A program made the position numbers and the translations under genes. This document shows, in pieces, positions 16,171 through 24,602 of a DNA stretch of 25,424 nucleotides. The notes beneath the pieces were generated by a model, which was not told where the DNA came from, did no database searches, and saw nothing but the letters and a program-made list of their open reading frames with translations. Each line of letters begins with the position of its first letter. The stretch's first letter is position 1. This stretch comes from Thiodiazotropha sp050305635 (lineage in GTDB: Bacteria > Pseudomonadota > Gammaproteobacteria > Chromatiales > Chromatiaceae): assembly GCA_050305635.1 (NCBI GenBank), contig JBNLFS010000031.1, positions 1-25,424 of the forward strand. Direction: 5' to 3'.

Positions 16171-16291
16171 AACCACGAAGGACACGAAGAGCACGAAGGG
16201 TCAGACGAGCAATCATTTCATCTCATTGCGTAGCTTTTAGGCATTGAAATCCATGAACGTGCTGCTTCGTGAACTTCGTGCGCTTCGTGGT
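16171..16291. repeat. CACGAAG inverted-repeat element
   Basis: The left arm (16171-16198) contains three CACGAAG units at nine-base steps. The right arm (16265-16291) contains three CTTCGTG units in the opposite sense. The arms match at 23 of 27 positions around a 66-base centre. It resembles widespread non-coding CACGAAG-type intergenic repeats. A lone ACCACGAAG also occurs at 13681-13689. Confidence 0.7.
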
Positions 16292-16422
16292 AAAAATTAG
16301 TGTCGGCTACCGCCCTGAATAAGCACAGTCGTCGTCCGGACCCATAAACCCTGTACGTGGGGCCTTTATAAACGCACATTAGTATGAAGCACTACACAGG
16401 GCCCGTCGGGGAGCCCCGCCGC

Positions 16423-17118
16423 TCAGAGCCCCGGAAGGGAAACCGCCTGCAGAGTGCGGCTGATGATCTGCCCCAGACGGGAGAGGAATTCGGTGCCGTG
16501 GTCCGGTGCGAAGCGCTGCGGATCCCGGCTGCCGATGGCCAGCAGGCCGAGCACCCCTTCGCTTTTCAGCGGGATCAGCGCAGTGGAGGCGATATGGTAG
16601 CCCTCGGCGCCGAACACATAGTCCAGCTGATGCTGGTCCATGGGGCCGCAGATGGGGCTGTTCTGATTGAAGAAGGCCTCGAAGCGGGCCGTCTGTTCAT
16701 CCACCCCGTCCCGGTTGGTCTCGTCGAACAGGCTGGGGGAGAAGAGCCGCAACTCCACCGCGTCGGCTTTGAAATCGTCGTGCAGTTCGTCTTCCAGAGC
16801 GTTGAGCACCTCCTCGAAGGTTGCCGCGTCGATCAGTTCCAGGGTCAGACGATGCATACGTTCCTGCAGCAGATCGTTGTTGCGCGCCACTTCGAGCAGC
16901 TCCGACAGTTTCTCCTGGCTGTCGCGCAGTTGGATGCGCAGGGCGTCGACCTGGCGTTCGATCAGGGAAACCGCCGCGCCGCTCTGATGGGGAATCTCAA
17001 GCCGGGCGAGCAGATCGGAATGCCGGATCAGGAAATCCGGGTGATCGGTGAGATACTCCGCCACCATACGCTCGATCTCTCGATCTTCGAGGGTGCCGGT
17101 CGGGGCTTTCTGGGTCAT
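16423..17118 (-). CDS. DUF484 family protein (GAF-like)
   Basis: A 231-residue soluble protein of the DUF484 family. It has an N-terminal helical part (REIERMVAEYLTDHPDFLIRHSDLLARLEIPH), a coiled coil at about 50-90, and a C-terminal GAF-like domain ending around GVLGLLAIGSRDPQRFAPDHGTEFLSRLGQII. Family members sit between dapF and xerC in many gammaproteobacteria, but their function is not settled. Its ATG overlaps the dapF stop by four bases (17115-17118), so it is translationally coupled. It is the last gene of the long minus-strand operon. Confidence 0.92.
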   Translation of the reverse strand: MTQKAPTGTLEDREIERMVAEYLTDHPDFLIRHSDLLARLEIPHQSGAAVSLIERQVDALRIQLRDSQEKLSELLEVARNNDLLQERMHRLTLELIDAATFEEVLNALEDELHDDFKADAVELRLFSPSLFDETNRDGVDEQTARFEAFFNQNSPICGPMDQHQLDYVFGAEGYHIASTALIPLKSEGVLGLLAIGSRDPQRFAPDHGTEFLSRLGQIISRTLQAVSLPGL

Positions 17119-17945
17119 AGCTCAATGGTTCCTTGAAACACGGTTTGCGCGGGACCGCTCAGGAGTACGGAATGGCCCTCTCCGGGCCACTTTATCACAA
17201 GATCACCACCGCGTAGATGCACGGTCACGGTCTCATCGAGGCGTTCCAGCTGACGTCCCGCAACCACCGCGGCACAGGCGCCACTGCCGCAAGCGAGGGT
17301 CTCCCCCGTGCCCCGCTCATAGACCCGCAGACGGATCTCCCGGGGATTGAGCACCTGCATGAAACCGACATTCACCCGCTCGGGAAAACGCGGGTGGTTT
17401 TCGATCGCGGGGCCCAGACGAGCCACCGGGGCGAGGTCCACGTCATCCACCTCAAGCACCGCGTGGGGGTTGCCCATGGAGAGGCTGCTGAGGGTGACGC
17501 TTTCACCCATCACTTCCAACCCATAGGTCAAGGCGCGTTGCTTGGCTTCGAAGGGTATTTGCGAGGGTTCGAAGCGGGGCACTCCCATATCCACCTCGAT
17601 GCCCCCGGATGCGAGTTGCCGCAGCTCGATCAGTCCTCCGCTGGTGGTGACCCGCAGCACGGGTTTGTCACTCAAACCCTGCTCATGCACGAAACGGACG
17701 AAACAGCGTGCGCCGTTGCCGCAGGCGCCCGCATCGGATCCGTCCGCATTGATGATCCGGTAGTGAAAATCGGTGCCGCTCTGGCGGGGCGGTTCGACCA
17801 GCAGGATCTGATCGCAGCCGACGCCGAAGCGGCGGTCGGCGAGATGCCGGCAGAGCTCCGGGTCGAGGTGGACCTCCTGGCGGACCCCGTCGATGACCAC
17901 GAAGTCGTTGCCCGCTCCGTGCATTTTGGTGAAGGCGAGTTTCAT
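17115..17945 (-). CDS. dapF: Diaminopimelate epimerase DapF
   Basis: A 276-residue enzyme interconverting LL- and meso-diaminopimelate for lysine and peptidoglycan synthesis in the cytosol. Both catalytic cysteines are present in their motifs: C75 in ACGNGARC and C219 in ACGSGACA. The front MHGAGNDFVVID is typical. Start ATG 17945 gives the normal length and overlaps the lptM stop by four bases. A longer upstream start would run through lptM and is rejected. It lies between lptM and DUF484, the standard gammaproteobacterial order. Confidence 0.97.
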   Translation of the reverse strand: MKLAFTKMHGAGNDFVVIDGVRQEVHLDPELCRHLADRRFGVGCDQILLVEPPRQSGTDFHYRIINADGSDAGACGNGARCFVRFVHEQGLSDKPVLRVTTSGGLIELRQLASGGIEVDMGVPRFEPSQIPFEAKQRALTYGLEVMGESVTLSSLSMGNPHAVLEVDDVDLAPVARLGPAIENHPRFPERVNVGFMQVLNPREIRLRVYERGTGETLACGSGACAAVVAGRQLERLDETVTVHLRGGDLVIKWPGEGHSVLLSGPAQTVFQGTIEL

Positions 17946-18070
17946 GAGTTCAGGTTGTGCGCGGTGGTTCGGTAGTCCGCTGAGGCCGGTCTGAGCGGAC
18001 CCTTCTGTCCGCAGGCGGTCAGGGTCAGGCACAGCAGGCTGATGGTGATGAGGATTTTCCAGGGTCTCAT
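17942..18070 (-). CDS. lptM: LptM (YifL)-type small lipoprotein
   Basis: A 42-residue lipoprotein precursor. A positively charged front (MRPWK) and a hydrophobic stretch lead to lipobox LTAC with C20, followed by the family hallmark GQKGPL. LptM/YifL proteins are outer-membrane lipoproteins; in E. coli LptM assists oxidative maturation of the LPS translocon LptD. The gene ends in a four-base overlap with dapF and starts 19 bases after the YfhO-like gene. It is shorter than common ORF cut-offs and easy to miss. Confidence 0.9.
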   Translation of the reverse strand: MRPWKILITISLLCLTLTACGQKGPLRPASADYRTTAHNLNS

Positions 18071-18089
18071 GGGATGGGTCGGATGATAT

Positions 18090-20555
18090 TCAGGGTGTAT
18101 GGTTCCGCCAACGATAGGCCAGGTAGAGGGTAACCAGCAAGGTAATCAGACTCAATAAGCTCAACCCATAGAGCCAGTAGGGTTCGTAGCGATAGGTCAC
18201 CCGATCGCCGGGGACCACGGACACCGCCGGAAGCATGCCCATGAAACCGCTCAGGTCTGCCGGGCGATCGTTGATGTAGGCCTGCCACTCGGGGTATAGC
18301 CGGATGGGCAGTACCAGCCAGCCGGGTTGCTCACCGGTATAGGCGATGCGCACCTCTGTCGGAGTGCGGCTGAGCAGTTGCACCTGGGTGTAATCCGGGG
18401 GCAACCGGGGGTCGAGTTCCGCCAGACTGTAGCCGCTGCCGGCGACCCGCAGGTTCTCGATCAGGGCCAGGTTGTCCTCCAGATGGTGCTCGACGAAATA
18501 ATCGGGAAATGCGACGCGGCGGAACAACTTGACCGCCACCTGGGCATACAGAGGCTCATTCTCCTGCTCGATGAAAACCCCGCCGGGTGCGATGGGATAG
18601 ACCCAGACACTCAGCTTGCCGCTCTGCCGGGTGGGCAGCGCATGCACCTCGAGCCGGTTGAGTCCGGTGCCCAGCCTGACCGGGTGTGGAAACAGGAAGT
18701 CGACCCAGCTGTTGTCCTGGATCTTTCCGGCTGCCACGGTGGCGGTGCCGATCAGCTGATCATCCCGATACAGTTTCACGCTGACATCCGCATAGGACTG
18801 GGGTCTGGAGTAGGTGGCCATGAGCAGTTTGACCCCGTCGATCTCCAGCTCATTGGGCAGCGGGAACTGCTGCACCAATGGGTGTCCCGGTGTGATCAGT
18901 GGCGAGGGCACATGCCGGTCACCCGAGGTCGCAAGCAGTGTATTGATGCGACCGATCTCGGAACGTGCCGTATCGCACAACAGGTAGCGGATGCCCAGCC
19001 GTTCGAGGATGTGATCGTCGGTGAGCACGTTCGCGCAGTCGATCATGGCGGCGGTCTTGGTCACATGCCCGCCGGGCACTACCTCGCTATCCAGCACCGC
19101 CTTCTCGGCACGGGTCTTGAAGCCATGGGCGAACCACTCCGGCAGGCCGTAACTGGTGAGGGTGCCCGAGATCAGATAGACCCGGTCGGCGAGGATGCTC
19201 TGCAGAGGCTTGAGGTGCTTCTGTACGTAGTCGATGGTCGGGGTTTTCGGCAGGAAAGTGGCGGCCGGAACCGGGCCGTTGAAGGCCTGGAACAGGGTTC
19301 GCATGTCCACGAACTGCACCGCGATCAGCAGACTCACCAGGAGGGTCGGGGCGATGCGCAGATTGCGCCAGGCACCCAGCTGGAACCAGCGGCTGATGAC
19401 CTCCGCTGAGATCACCGCAAAACCCAGTGCCAGCAGGATGGTCATGCGGCTCCAGCTGTTGCTGTCGAAGGTGGGGATCGCCCAGACGATCTTCCTCGGC
19501 AGCAGGCCGAAGGCGATGGATACGGTCATCAGCAGAACCAGCAGGGCGAACACCATGCCCCGGTTGGCACGGCCGCGCAGTAGCTGGACCAGGCCCGTGA
19601 AGAGAAACAGCAGCGGCAGGAGGCCGACATAGAAGGTCTGTTCGACGCTGGGCATACGCGCTTGGATGGGGAACACGAAACGGATGAAATCGGACAGCTC
19701 CAGCGGCGTGTCACCCCGCTGGGCGCGCAGTTCCAGGGCTTTGGTCGCCTGCAGCATCTCGTAGAGGGAGTGGATCGAGAACCCGGTGATGAGAACGGCC
19801 AGCAGACCGAACAGGGACAGCATGAGGGCGCACTTGAGCACTGACCGGAGGCCCTCGGACCAGGGGGCGTAAGCCAGGGAGAAAATCACCAGCGCCATCA
19901 GGGCGTAGACCGTGACCGTGGGAAAACCACCCAGCACCATCAGGGCCGTGGCCAGGGTCAGACCGGGCAGAAAGATCCGCCGGCGGGTGGTCAGGTAGCC
20001 ATGCACGCAGAGAAACACCCAGGGAATCCAGATGCTGCTGGTGATGTGGGCCCAGAAGAACCAGGCGGCGTGAAAGCCGTTGAAGGCGAATACCAGGGCG
20101 CCGAAAGTGGCCGCGGGACGGTTGCGGGTCATGCCGAACAGCAGCAGGTAGGTGCCGGTTCCCGCGATCAGCAGGTTGGTGAGTAGGGCAAAGTAGTATC
20201 CACGGGCATCATCCTCGATGGCTGCGAAGACGCCGAACGCGGGGGTCAGGATCGCCGCCGGCAGCCACTGCAGCCCGGGAATGCCATTGACCGGGTAGGG
20301 ATTCCAGATAGGAAGCTCACCATCACGCAGGGCGCGCTTGGCCTGAATCCAGCGGGGCAGCCGGGCATCGAGCATGTCCGATCGATTGGGGTGGCGGGTC
20401 TGCAGATCGAAGTGCAGATTCTGCCAGCCGGGGTAGTTGACCAGGATGTCCGTGGGGGCCACGGTCTCGCCCTTGAACGGGTTGGCGCCCATGATCAGTA
20501 CCGAACAGACCAGAATCACGAGGTAGGGCAGGCTGCGCAAGGTCAAGGATTTCAT
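18090..20555 (-). CDS. YfhO-like GT-C type integral membrane protein
   Basis: An 821-residue protein with about 12-13 membrane helices in its first 430 residues. It has a large extracytoplasmic loop region (about 440-770, beta-rich) and a final helix near the C terminus (YWLYGLSLLSLITLLVTLYLAYRW). The first loop (PTDILVNYPGW...ARLPRWIQAKRALRDGELPIWNPYPVNGIP) matches the YfhO family. That family has a GT-C glycosyltransferase fold that uses polyprenyl-phosphate sugars outside the inner membrane. The ATG overlaps the flippase-like gene stop by four bases. The likely role is adding sugars to a surface glycan or lipid; the substrate is unknown. Confidence 0.82.
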   Translation of the reverse strand: MKSLTLRSLPYLVILVCSVLIMGANPFKGETVAPTDILVNYPGWQNLHFDLQTRHPNRSDMLDARLPRWIQAKRALRDGELPIWNPYPVNGIPGLQWLPAAILTPAFGVFAAIEDDARGYYFALLTNLLIAGTGTYLLLFGMTRNRPAATFGALVFAFNGFHAAWFFWAHITSSIWIPWVFLCVHGYLTTRRRIFLPGLTLATALMVLGGFPTVTVYALMALVIFSLAYAPWSEGLRSVLKCALMLSLFGLLAVLITGFSIHSLYEMLQATKALELRAQRGDTPLELSDFIRFVFPIQARMPSVEQTFYVGLLPLLFLFTGLVQLLRGRANRGMVFALLVLLMTVSIAFGLLPRKIVWAIPTFDSNSWSRMTILLALGFAVISAEVISRWFQLGAWRNLRIAPTLLVSLLIAVQFVDMRTLFQAFNGPVPAATFLPKTPTIDYVQKHLKPLQSILADRVYLISGTLTSYGLPEWFAHGFKTRAEKAVLDSEVVPGGHVTKTAAMIDCANVLTDDHILERLGIRYLLCDTARSEIGRINTLLATSGDRHVPSPLITPGHPLVQQFPLPNELEIDGVKLLMATYSRPQSYADVSVKLYRDDQLIGTATVAAGKIQDNSWVDFLFPHPVRLGTGLNRLEVHALPTRQSGKLSVWVYPIAPGGVFIEQENEPLYAQVAVKLFRRVAFPDYFVEHHLEDNLALIENLRVAGSGYSLAELDPRLPPDYTQVQLLSRTPTEVRIAYTGEQPGWLVLPIRLYPEWQAYINDRPADLSGFMGMLPAVSVVPGDRVTYRYEPYWLYGLSLLSLITLLVTLYLAYRWRNHTP

Positions 20556-21463
20556 GGGTGTACAGAGTCCTTTGTACGTTTTTGTGTTTTCATTCCGATG
20601 AAGGCGACCAGCAGGATTTCCGCGAGGATATACCCGAGCCGGTTGAGGGTGGCCAGCACCACGGCGGAACCGGTGTCGATAAACGGCAGCAGGCCGGTCA
20701 CCAGCACCGCTTCACGGATGCCGATGCCCGCCGGGGCGAAGGGCACCACGAAACCCACCGCATAACTGAGCGCATACAGCCCGACAATGTAGAGAAAGGC
20801 GGGTTGTGCGTCGAGTATCGGCAACAGGGTGATCCAGAAGGAGAAACCGAGACACAGCCAGATCAGAACCGTGACGAACAGAATCTCGGTGTCGAACCGA
20901 TAGGCCCGGGCGTACACCCACAGGGGGTTGCGCCACAGGATCAGCAGGGACAGCAGGATCAGTCCCACTCCGCTCAGGGTCGCGGGATGGGTGAGATAAT
21001 CCGGCAACTGCCCCAGCAGGCGGGCGATCAGGGGCCGCTGCATGATCAGCACCAGCAGCAGGCCGATGGCGAAGGCGCTGAACACCACCCAGAAGGTCTC
21101 CAGCAACAGGGTGTCCTTGATGGTCTTGTTGTTCAAGCCCCGCTCCCGGTACAGGGCGATGCGACCCAGGAATTGCCACACCGAACCCGGGATGTATTTG
21201 CCGAGCTGGGTGAGGTTGTACATGCGGAAGCAATCCGGGTAGGAAAAGTGGATGCCGAAGCGGGCCAGGGCGCGGCGCATCACCTCGGCGAGGAGCAGTT
21301 TCGCCATCAGGATTGCGACAAAGGCCAGCGTCAGGGTCCCCAGGGGCAGCCGGCGGATCACCGAAGCGGCGGTTCCCAGGTTGCGATACAGGAACAGGCT
21401 GATGAAGACCAGCACCAGTACCCACCAGAGGGACTTGAACAGGGTTTTGGTGCGTGCGCTCAT
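20552..21463 (-). CDS. UPF0104/LPG-synthase-TM-like flippase family protein
   Basis: A 303-residue membrane protein with about eight helices and family motifs: LARFGIHFSYPDCFRMYNLTQLGKYIPGSVWQ near the middle-front, and YALSYAVGFVVPFAPAGIGIREAVL toward the end. This is the membrane domain shared with lysylphosphatidylglycerol synthase (UPF0104), often found in polysaccharide clusters. The soluble aminoacyl-transfer domain of MprF is absent, so a lipid or lipid-linked sugar translocation role is more likely. Start ATG 21463 is chosen because GGTGA precedes it and the protein then begins just before helix 1. The longer frame would overlap the pyruvyl transferase gene. Confidence 0.8.
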   Translation of the reverse strand: MSARTKTLFKSLWWVLVLVFISLFLYRNLGTAASVIRRLPLGTLTLAFVAILMAKLLLAEVMRRALARFGIHFSYPDCFRMYNLTQLGKYIPGSVWQFLGRIALYRERGLNNKTIKDTLLLETFWVVFSAFAIGLLLVLIMQRPLIARLLGQLPDYLTHPATLSGVGLILLSLLILWRNPLWVYARAYRFDTEILFVTVLIWLCLGFSFWITLLPILDAQPAFLYIVGLYALSYAVGFVVPFAPAGIGIREAVLVTGLLPFIDTGSAVVLATLNRLGYILAEILLVAFIGMKTQKRTKDSVHP

Positions 21464-21524
21464 GCCCGGGTCACCCGATACCGGCTGGATCCTGACAGGC
21501 GCATGAGAACAGAGGCTATGGCCA

Positions 21525-22790
21525 TCAAACCCGGGGTCCAAAATTGTCGAACAGGTAGTCGAACTGGCGGCGGGAGGAGTCGAGCACTCCCGGGTGATGC
21601 TGAGCCAGTAGCTGTTTAACCGCATCAGGATCCTCGGCCATGCTGTGGATTGCATCGAGAATCGCGGGCAGTTCCGCCTGTTTGAAGTCGAACACCCGGT
21701 CGCTCAGGGCGAAGCGCTCCATGACCTCCCGGTACTTATGGCTCCAGCCGAGCACGATCACCGGCTGGCAGGCGGAGAGGGCGGCGATCATGGCATGGAA
21801 GCGGGACACCATCACCACCCGGCAGTGGCCCATCAGCTGCTTGATGCCATTGGTGTTGATGTCGCAGTCGACGGCATACAGGGCAGAGCCGGTATCCGGG
21901 CGTGCCTTGACCGCCTGGGCAATGTTCCGGATCACCGGCAGATCGTTGTTTCTCAGCCGCTCTCCGCTGGCGGCCCGGGTGGCGTTGGGAAACAGCAGGA
22001 CCGCGTAACCCCGGTCGAGCAGATGTTCGCACAATGCCGCAAGGCTTTCGCTGTAACCCGGGTCGTGTTTCAGGCTCTTGGCCGCCAGCACGCTGCTTGG
22101 ACAGAGTCCGATCAGGGGTTTCGATTCCGCCTCGAGTTGCGCTGATAGGCGTGCCAAGGCCTCGGGATTCTCATCGGTGAGGCTGAATTCCGGGCGGTGC
22201 AGGAAGGCCACGTCGGCCACCGGGGCGGGAAACACGCATTCCAGTCTGAGATCCTGCAGATGTTCGAAGGTGCCCTCACCCCGGGCAAAGACCTGGCGGC
22301 AGAATCTCAGGGTGGCGCGGGCGGCAAGACGGTTGAGACGGTTGTTGAAAGGGCCCAAGGCCTGGGAGAGCTTCACCACCGGGGTGCCGAGGAGCATCGC
22401 CGGCGCCAGGGTCAGGATGTTGAAGGGCAAAAACTTTTCCCGCCCGTCGATGAACGAGACCCCGGCCAGGTCGAGCAGCACATCGGAGCTGTCCAGGGCG
22501 TTAACGCAAGCGGGCAGGAGTCGTTTCAACCAACCGAGCAGGGGCAGCTTCGCCAGGGCAAACAGCAGTGCACCGGGAAACAGCACGGTCACCAGGGCCA
22601 GTGGGGTGGCGCTGAACACCATGATGCGTGGGTCATTGATCAGTTGCCGGTCCTGCTCCGGGTAGTAGGAGAAGACCTGGAATCGGCACTCGGGATAGCG
22701 GGAGCGGATCTGCCCGATGGTGGTGGTCAGCATCGCCTCCGCGCCCCGGTTGCCAGTGATCGTGGCGGCAATGATCGAGACGCTCTTCAT
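21525..22790 (-). CDS. Polysaccharide pyruvyl transferase family protein
   Basis: A 421-residue protein of the CsaB/WcaK-like pyruvyl transferase family. The N-terminal ITGNRGAEAML and the C-terminal VSRFHAMIAALSACQPVIVLGWSHKYREV (around residue 330) are the family's conserved ends. Members add ketal pyruvate from phosphoenolpyruvate to sugars of surface polysaccharides. It has no signal peptide and should be cytosolic. Its start overlaps the stop of the upstream iron-sulfur protein by one base (TAATG), so the two are probably coupled; they often co-occur in polysaccharide clusters. The acceptor sugar cannot be told. Confidence 0.88.
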   Translation of the reverse strand: MKSVSIIAATITGNRGAEAMLTTTIGQIRSRYPECRFQVFSYYPEQDRQLINDPRIMVFSATPLALVTVLFPGALLFALAKLPLLGWLKRLLPACVNALDSSDVLLDLAGVSFIDGREKFLPFNILTLAPAMLLGTPVVKLSQALGPFNNRLNRLAARATLRFCRQVFARGEGTFEHLQDLRLECVFPAPVADVAFLHRPEFSLTDENPEALARLSAQLEAESKPLIGLCPSSVLAAKSLKHDPGYSESLAALCEHLLDRGYAVLLFPNATRAASGERLRNNDLPVIRNIAQAVKARPDTGSALYAVDCDINTNGIKQLMGHCRVVMVSRFHAMIAALSACQPVIVLGWSHKYREVMERFALSDRVFDFKQAELPAILDAIHSMAEDPDAVKQLLAQHHPGVLDSSRRQFDYLFDNFGPRV

Positions 22791-23896
22791 TACAGGGATT
22801 CCAGGCCTTTACGGAAGTAGAGATAGAGTTTCAGCAGCGGTCTCGGCAGTTTGAAGATCCAGCCGCGCCAGCGTGGGCTTTCGCTCCAGCGCATGTTGCT
22901 CATGGCCATCCAGGCGGTGAGCCACTCGTGCCAGCTGACCCGGCAGCCGAGTTCGTCAGGCAGCTTGTATCCCAGCAACGGGGCCACCCGGCTGCGGGCG
23001 CTGACATTGTAGTGGTAGGGCGCGGCACGGGCCTGACCGTCGAGGATATCACTCACAGCAAGTGGTGTAGCTTCGATCAGGTCAAGTTGTTGCACCCTGT
23101 CCCATAACTGCTCTCCCACTTCAGAGCGAACGATGACACCGGTTTTCTTGATCGGATCGTCCTTGAAACGGTAGGCCCAAACGTCTCCCAGGGAGATGTC
23201 CGCGTGGTAGCCGAAATGGTCATGGCAGGCGAGGCACTTCTTCTCCGAGAAAAAGAACAGGTTCTGGTACAGGCTGAAATAGGAGAAAGGTTTGTTCTGT
23301 GTGGTGCCGTTTTCGAAACCGGCTTCCAACTCACCCCGCCAGTGGCCTCTGCGGAAGCGGTAGGCGGTCAGCGGACTACCGGCCTGCTGCTCCAGCTTAT
23401 GGGTGATGGTGTCGATCAGTTGGGTGCGGGAGTTGTGGCCGCACACCAGGGCGATCTTCAGGCGCACCTTGTCCGCCAGTTGAGCGTCCTTGGCGATCCA
23501 GCGGCTCAGGTTGCCGATGTCGCAGGGCAGACCGAACACCGCCAGCCGGCCGGGAAACGCCCGGATCAGGGGCAGGGCCTCCTTCATGAAGGCGGTTTCC
23601 ACATACTTGCTGCCCTGGGCTTCGAGCACCTGCTCGGCGGAGGTGGCGATCTGGAAGCGGGCGCGTACCTTTCCCGCCTCCACAACGGTGGCGCAGACCA
23701 GTACGCCGTCGATCTCGCCGGCCTTGAGCAGGCCGATGGTCATCGCCGATCCCACCCCCCCGGAGGCGGCGTTGACCCGGGTGCCGGGATCTCTGGCATA
23801 GGCGTGATGCAGGGAGCGATAGTCACCGACGAGTTGCCGGACCCGGGTGTCCGACCAGGTCTTTTTCAACAGTTTGTCGGTGAGCCGGTTCAGCAT
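22790..23896 (-). CDS. Coenzyme F420 hydrogenase/dehydrogenase beta-subunit family protein
   Basis: A 368-residue protein with the FrhB-like fold. NAASGGVGSA is near 42-51, GLPCDIGNL holds C125, LVCGHNS holds C152, and CLACHDHFGYHADISLGDVW holds C221/C224. The four cysteines could ligate a [4Fe-4S] cluster. The front ferredoxin-like cysteine motif found in many relatives is missing; the chain starts directly before the flavin-binding-type core. In polysaccharide gene clusters such proteins accompany pyruvyl transferases and are thought to be redox enzymes acting on sugars, with no need for F420. It is the first gene of the minus-strand operon. Confidence 0.85.
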   Translation of the reverse strand: MLNRLTDKLLKKTWSDTRVRQLVGDYRSLHHAYARDPGTRVNAASGGVGSAMTIGLLKAGEIDGVLVCATVVEAGKVRARFQIATSAEQVLEAQGSKYVETAFMKEALPLIRAFPGRLAVFGLPCDIGNLSRWIAKDAQLADKVRLKIALVCGHNSRTQLIDTITHKLEQQAGSPLTAYRFRRGHWRGELEAGFENGTTQNKPFSYFSLYQNLFFFSEKKCLACHDHFGYHADISLGDVWAYRFKDDPIKKTGVIVRSEVGEQLWDRVQQLDLIEATPLAVSDILDGQARAAPYHYNVSARSRVAPLLGYKLPDELGCRVSWHEWLTAWMAMSNMRWSESPRWRGWIFKLPRPLLKLYLYFRKGLESL

Positions 23897-23977
23897 GGTA
23901 CGGGTTGGGGGAAAGGCCAGGTTTGAAAACCGGCAATACTACCACACTCAACTGGACTACAGGCCATGGCCGGTGGC

Positions 23978-24006
23978 TTGAAGCCGGGCGGTTAAGCGTC
24001 TAAGGT
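23978..24006 (+). promoter_or_regulatory. Tentative promoter for exosortase H genes
   Basis: TTGAAG (23978-23983), 17 bases, TAAGGT (24001-24006) in the 146-base divergent gap, 36 bases before the exosortase start. The -10 matches consensus at only three positions, so this is weak. Confidence 0.25.
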
Positions 24007-24042
24007 GCCCCAAGATTCAACAGGCGAGGCTTCCATACCCAC

Positions 24043-24558
24043 GTGTTACGGTTTGCGTTCATTTTCACCACGATTCTGTTGGGCCTGTTCACCCTGGAAT
24101 TGCTGCCGGCCGGTCAGCACTGGGTGGTGATGCCCTTTACCCGCTTCGTCGCAGCACTGAGCGCCTGGGTCATTCAACGTTTTGATGCCGGGGTCTCGGT
24201 GTACGACAACATCCTGCTGGATCCGGCCAGCGGCTTTGCGGTCTCCATCGAAGCCGGTTGCAACGGGGTCGAGGCCAGCCTGGTGCTGATCGCCGCGATG
24301 CTCGCCTTTCCCGCCGCTTGGCGCGCCCGACTGATCGGCATCGGCATCGGTTTCCTGGCGATCCAGGCGATGAACCTGCTGCGCATCATCAGTCTGTTCT
24401 ACCTCGGACAGTGGAATAAGTTGGCCTTCGAGTGGGCCCATCTCTATCTCTGGCAGTCCCTGATCATCCTGGATGTGCTGGTGGTATTCCTGATCTGGCT
24501 GCGTTACCTGCCCCGACGCGCTTCACAGGCCCAGCCTTCGGACCCGGTTCAGCCGTGA
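24043..24558 (+). CDS. xrtH: Exosortase H
   Basis: A 171-residue inner-membrane protein of the exosortase/archaeosortase family, in the short form typical of XrtH. The catalytic triad is in place: C73 in IEAGCNGVEA, R114 in NLLRIISLFYLG and H133 in FEWAHLYLWQS. About five membrane helices are visible. Exosortases recognise C-terminal sorting tags; XrtH is associated with IPTLxxWG-CTERM proteins. No tagged substrate gene is in this window. The start is GTG 24043 with only a weak ribosome site. The partner membrane protein follows immediately, and the divergent polysaccharide genes fit the known link between exosortases and exopolysaccharide. Confidence 0.9.
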   Translation: MLRFAFIFTTILLGLFTLELLPAGQHWVVMPFTRFVAALSAWVIQRFDAGVSVYDNILLDPASGFAVSIEAGCNGVEASLVLIAAMLAFPAAWRARLIGIGIGFLAIQAMNLLRIISLFYLGQWNKLAFEWAHLYLWQSLIILDVLVVFLIWLRYLPRRASQAQPSDPVQP

Positions 24559-24602
24559 ACGGTAAACCGGCTCCACGCATGGATGTGTCAGGGCGGGGGC
24601 GC

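Larger units (their letters stand above)
15944..16422. other. 479-base non-coding gap between DUF484 and xerC
   Basis: The half next to xerC (about 15960-16130) is strikingly AT-rich and carries the putative xerC promoter. The other half carries the CACGAAG palindrome (16171-16291). No credible coding frame or RNA gene is visible on either strand. Confidence 0.6.

Noticed and set aside
16171..16291. CACGAAG repeats as a mini CRISPR array
   Set aside because: Units are 7 bases at nine-base steps and inverted between arms, with no spacers and no cas genes.
16390..16422. Terminator after DUF484
   Set aside because: The GGGG-CT-CCCC stem has too small a loop and no T tract on the minus strand.
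17946..18032. Upstream start for dapF at 18032
   Set aside because: It would add 29 residues unlike any DapF and run through lptM in another frame. ATG 17945 gives the standard length.
20558..21619. 353-codon plus-strand open frame opposite the flippase-like gene
   Set aside because: The Gln/Gly/His-rich translation is typical of an antisense shadow, and the minus strand has membrane helices and family motifs.
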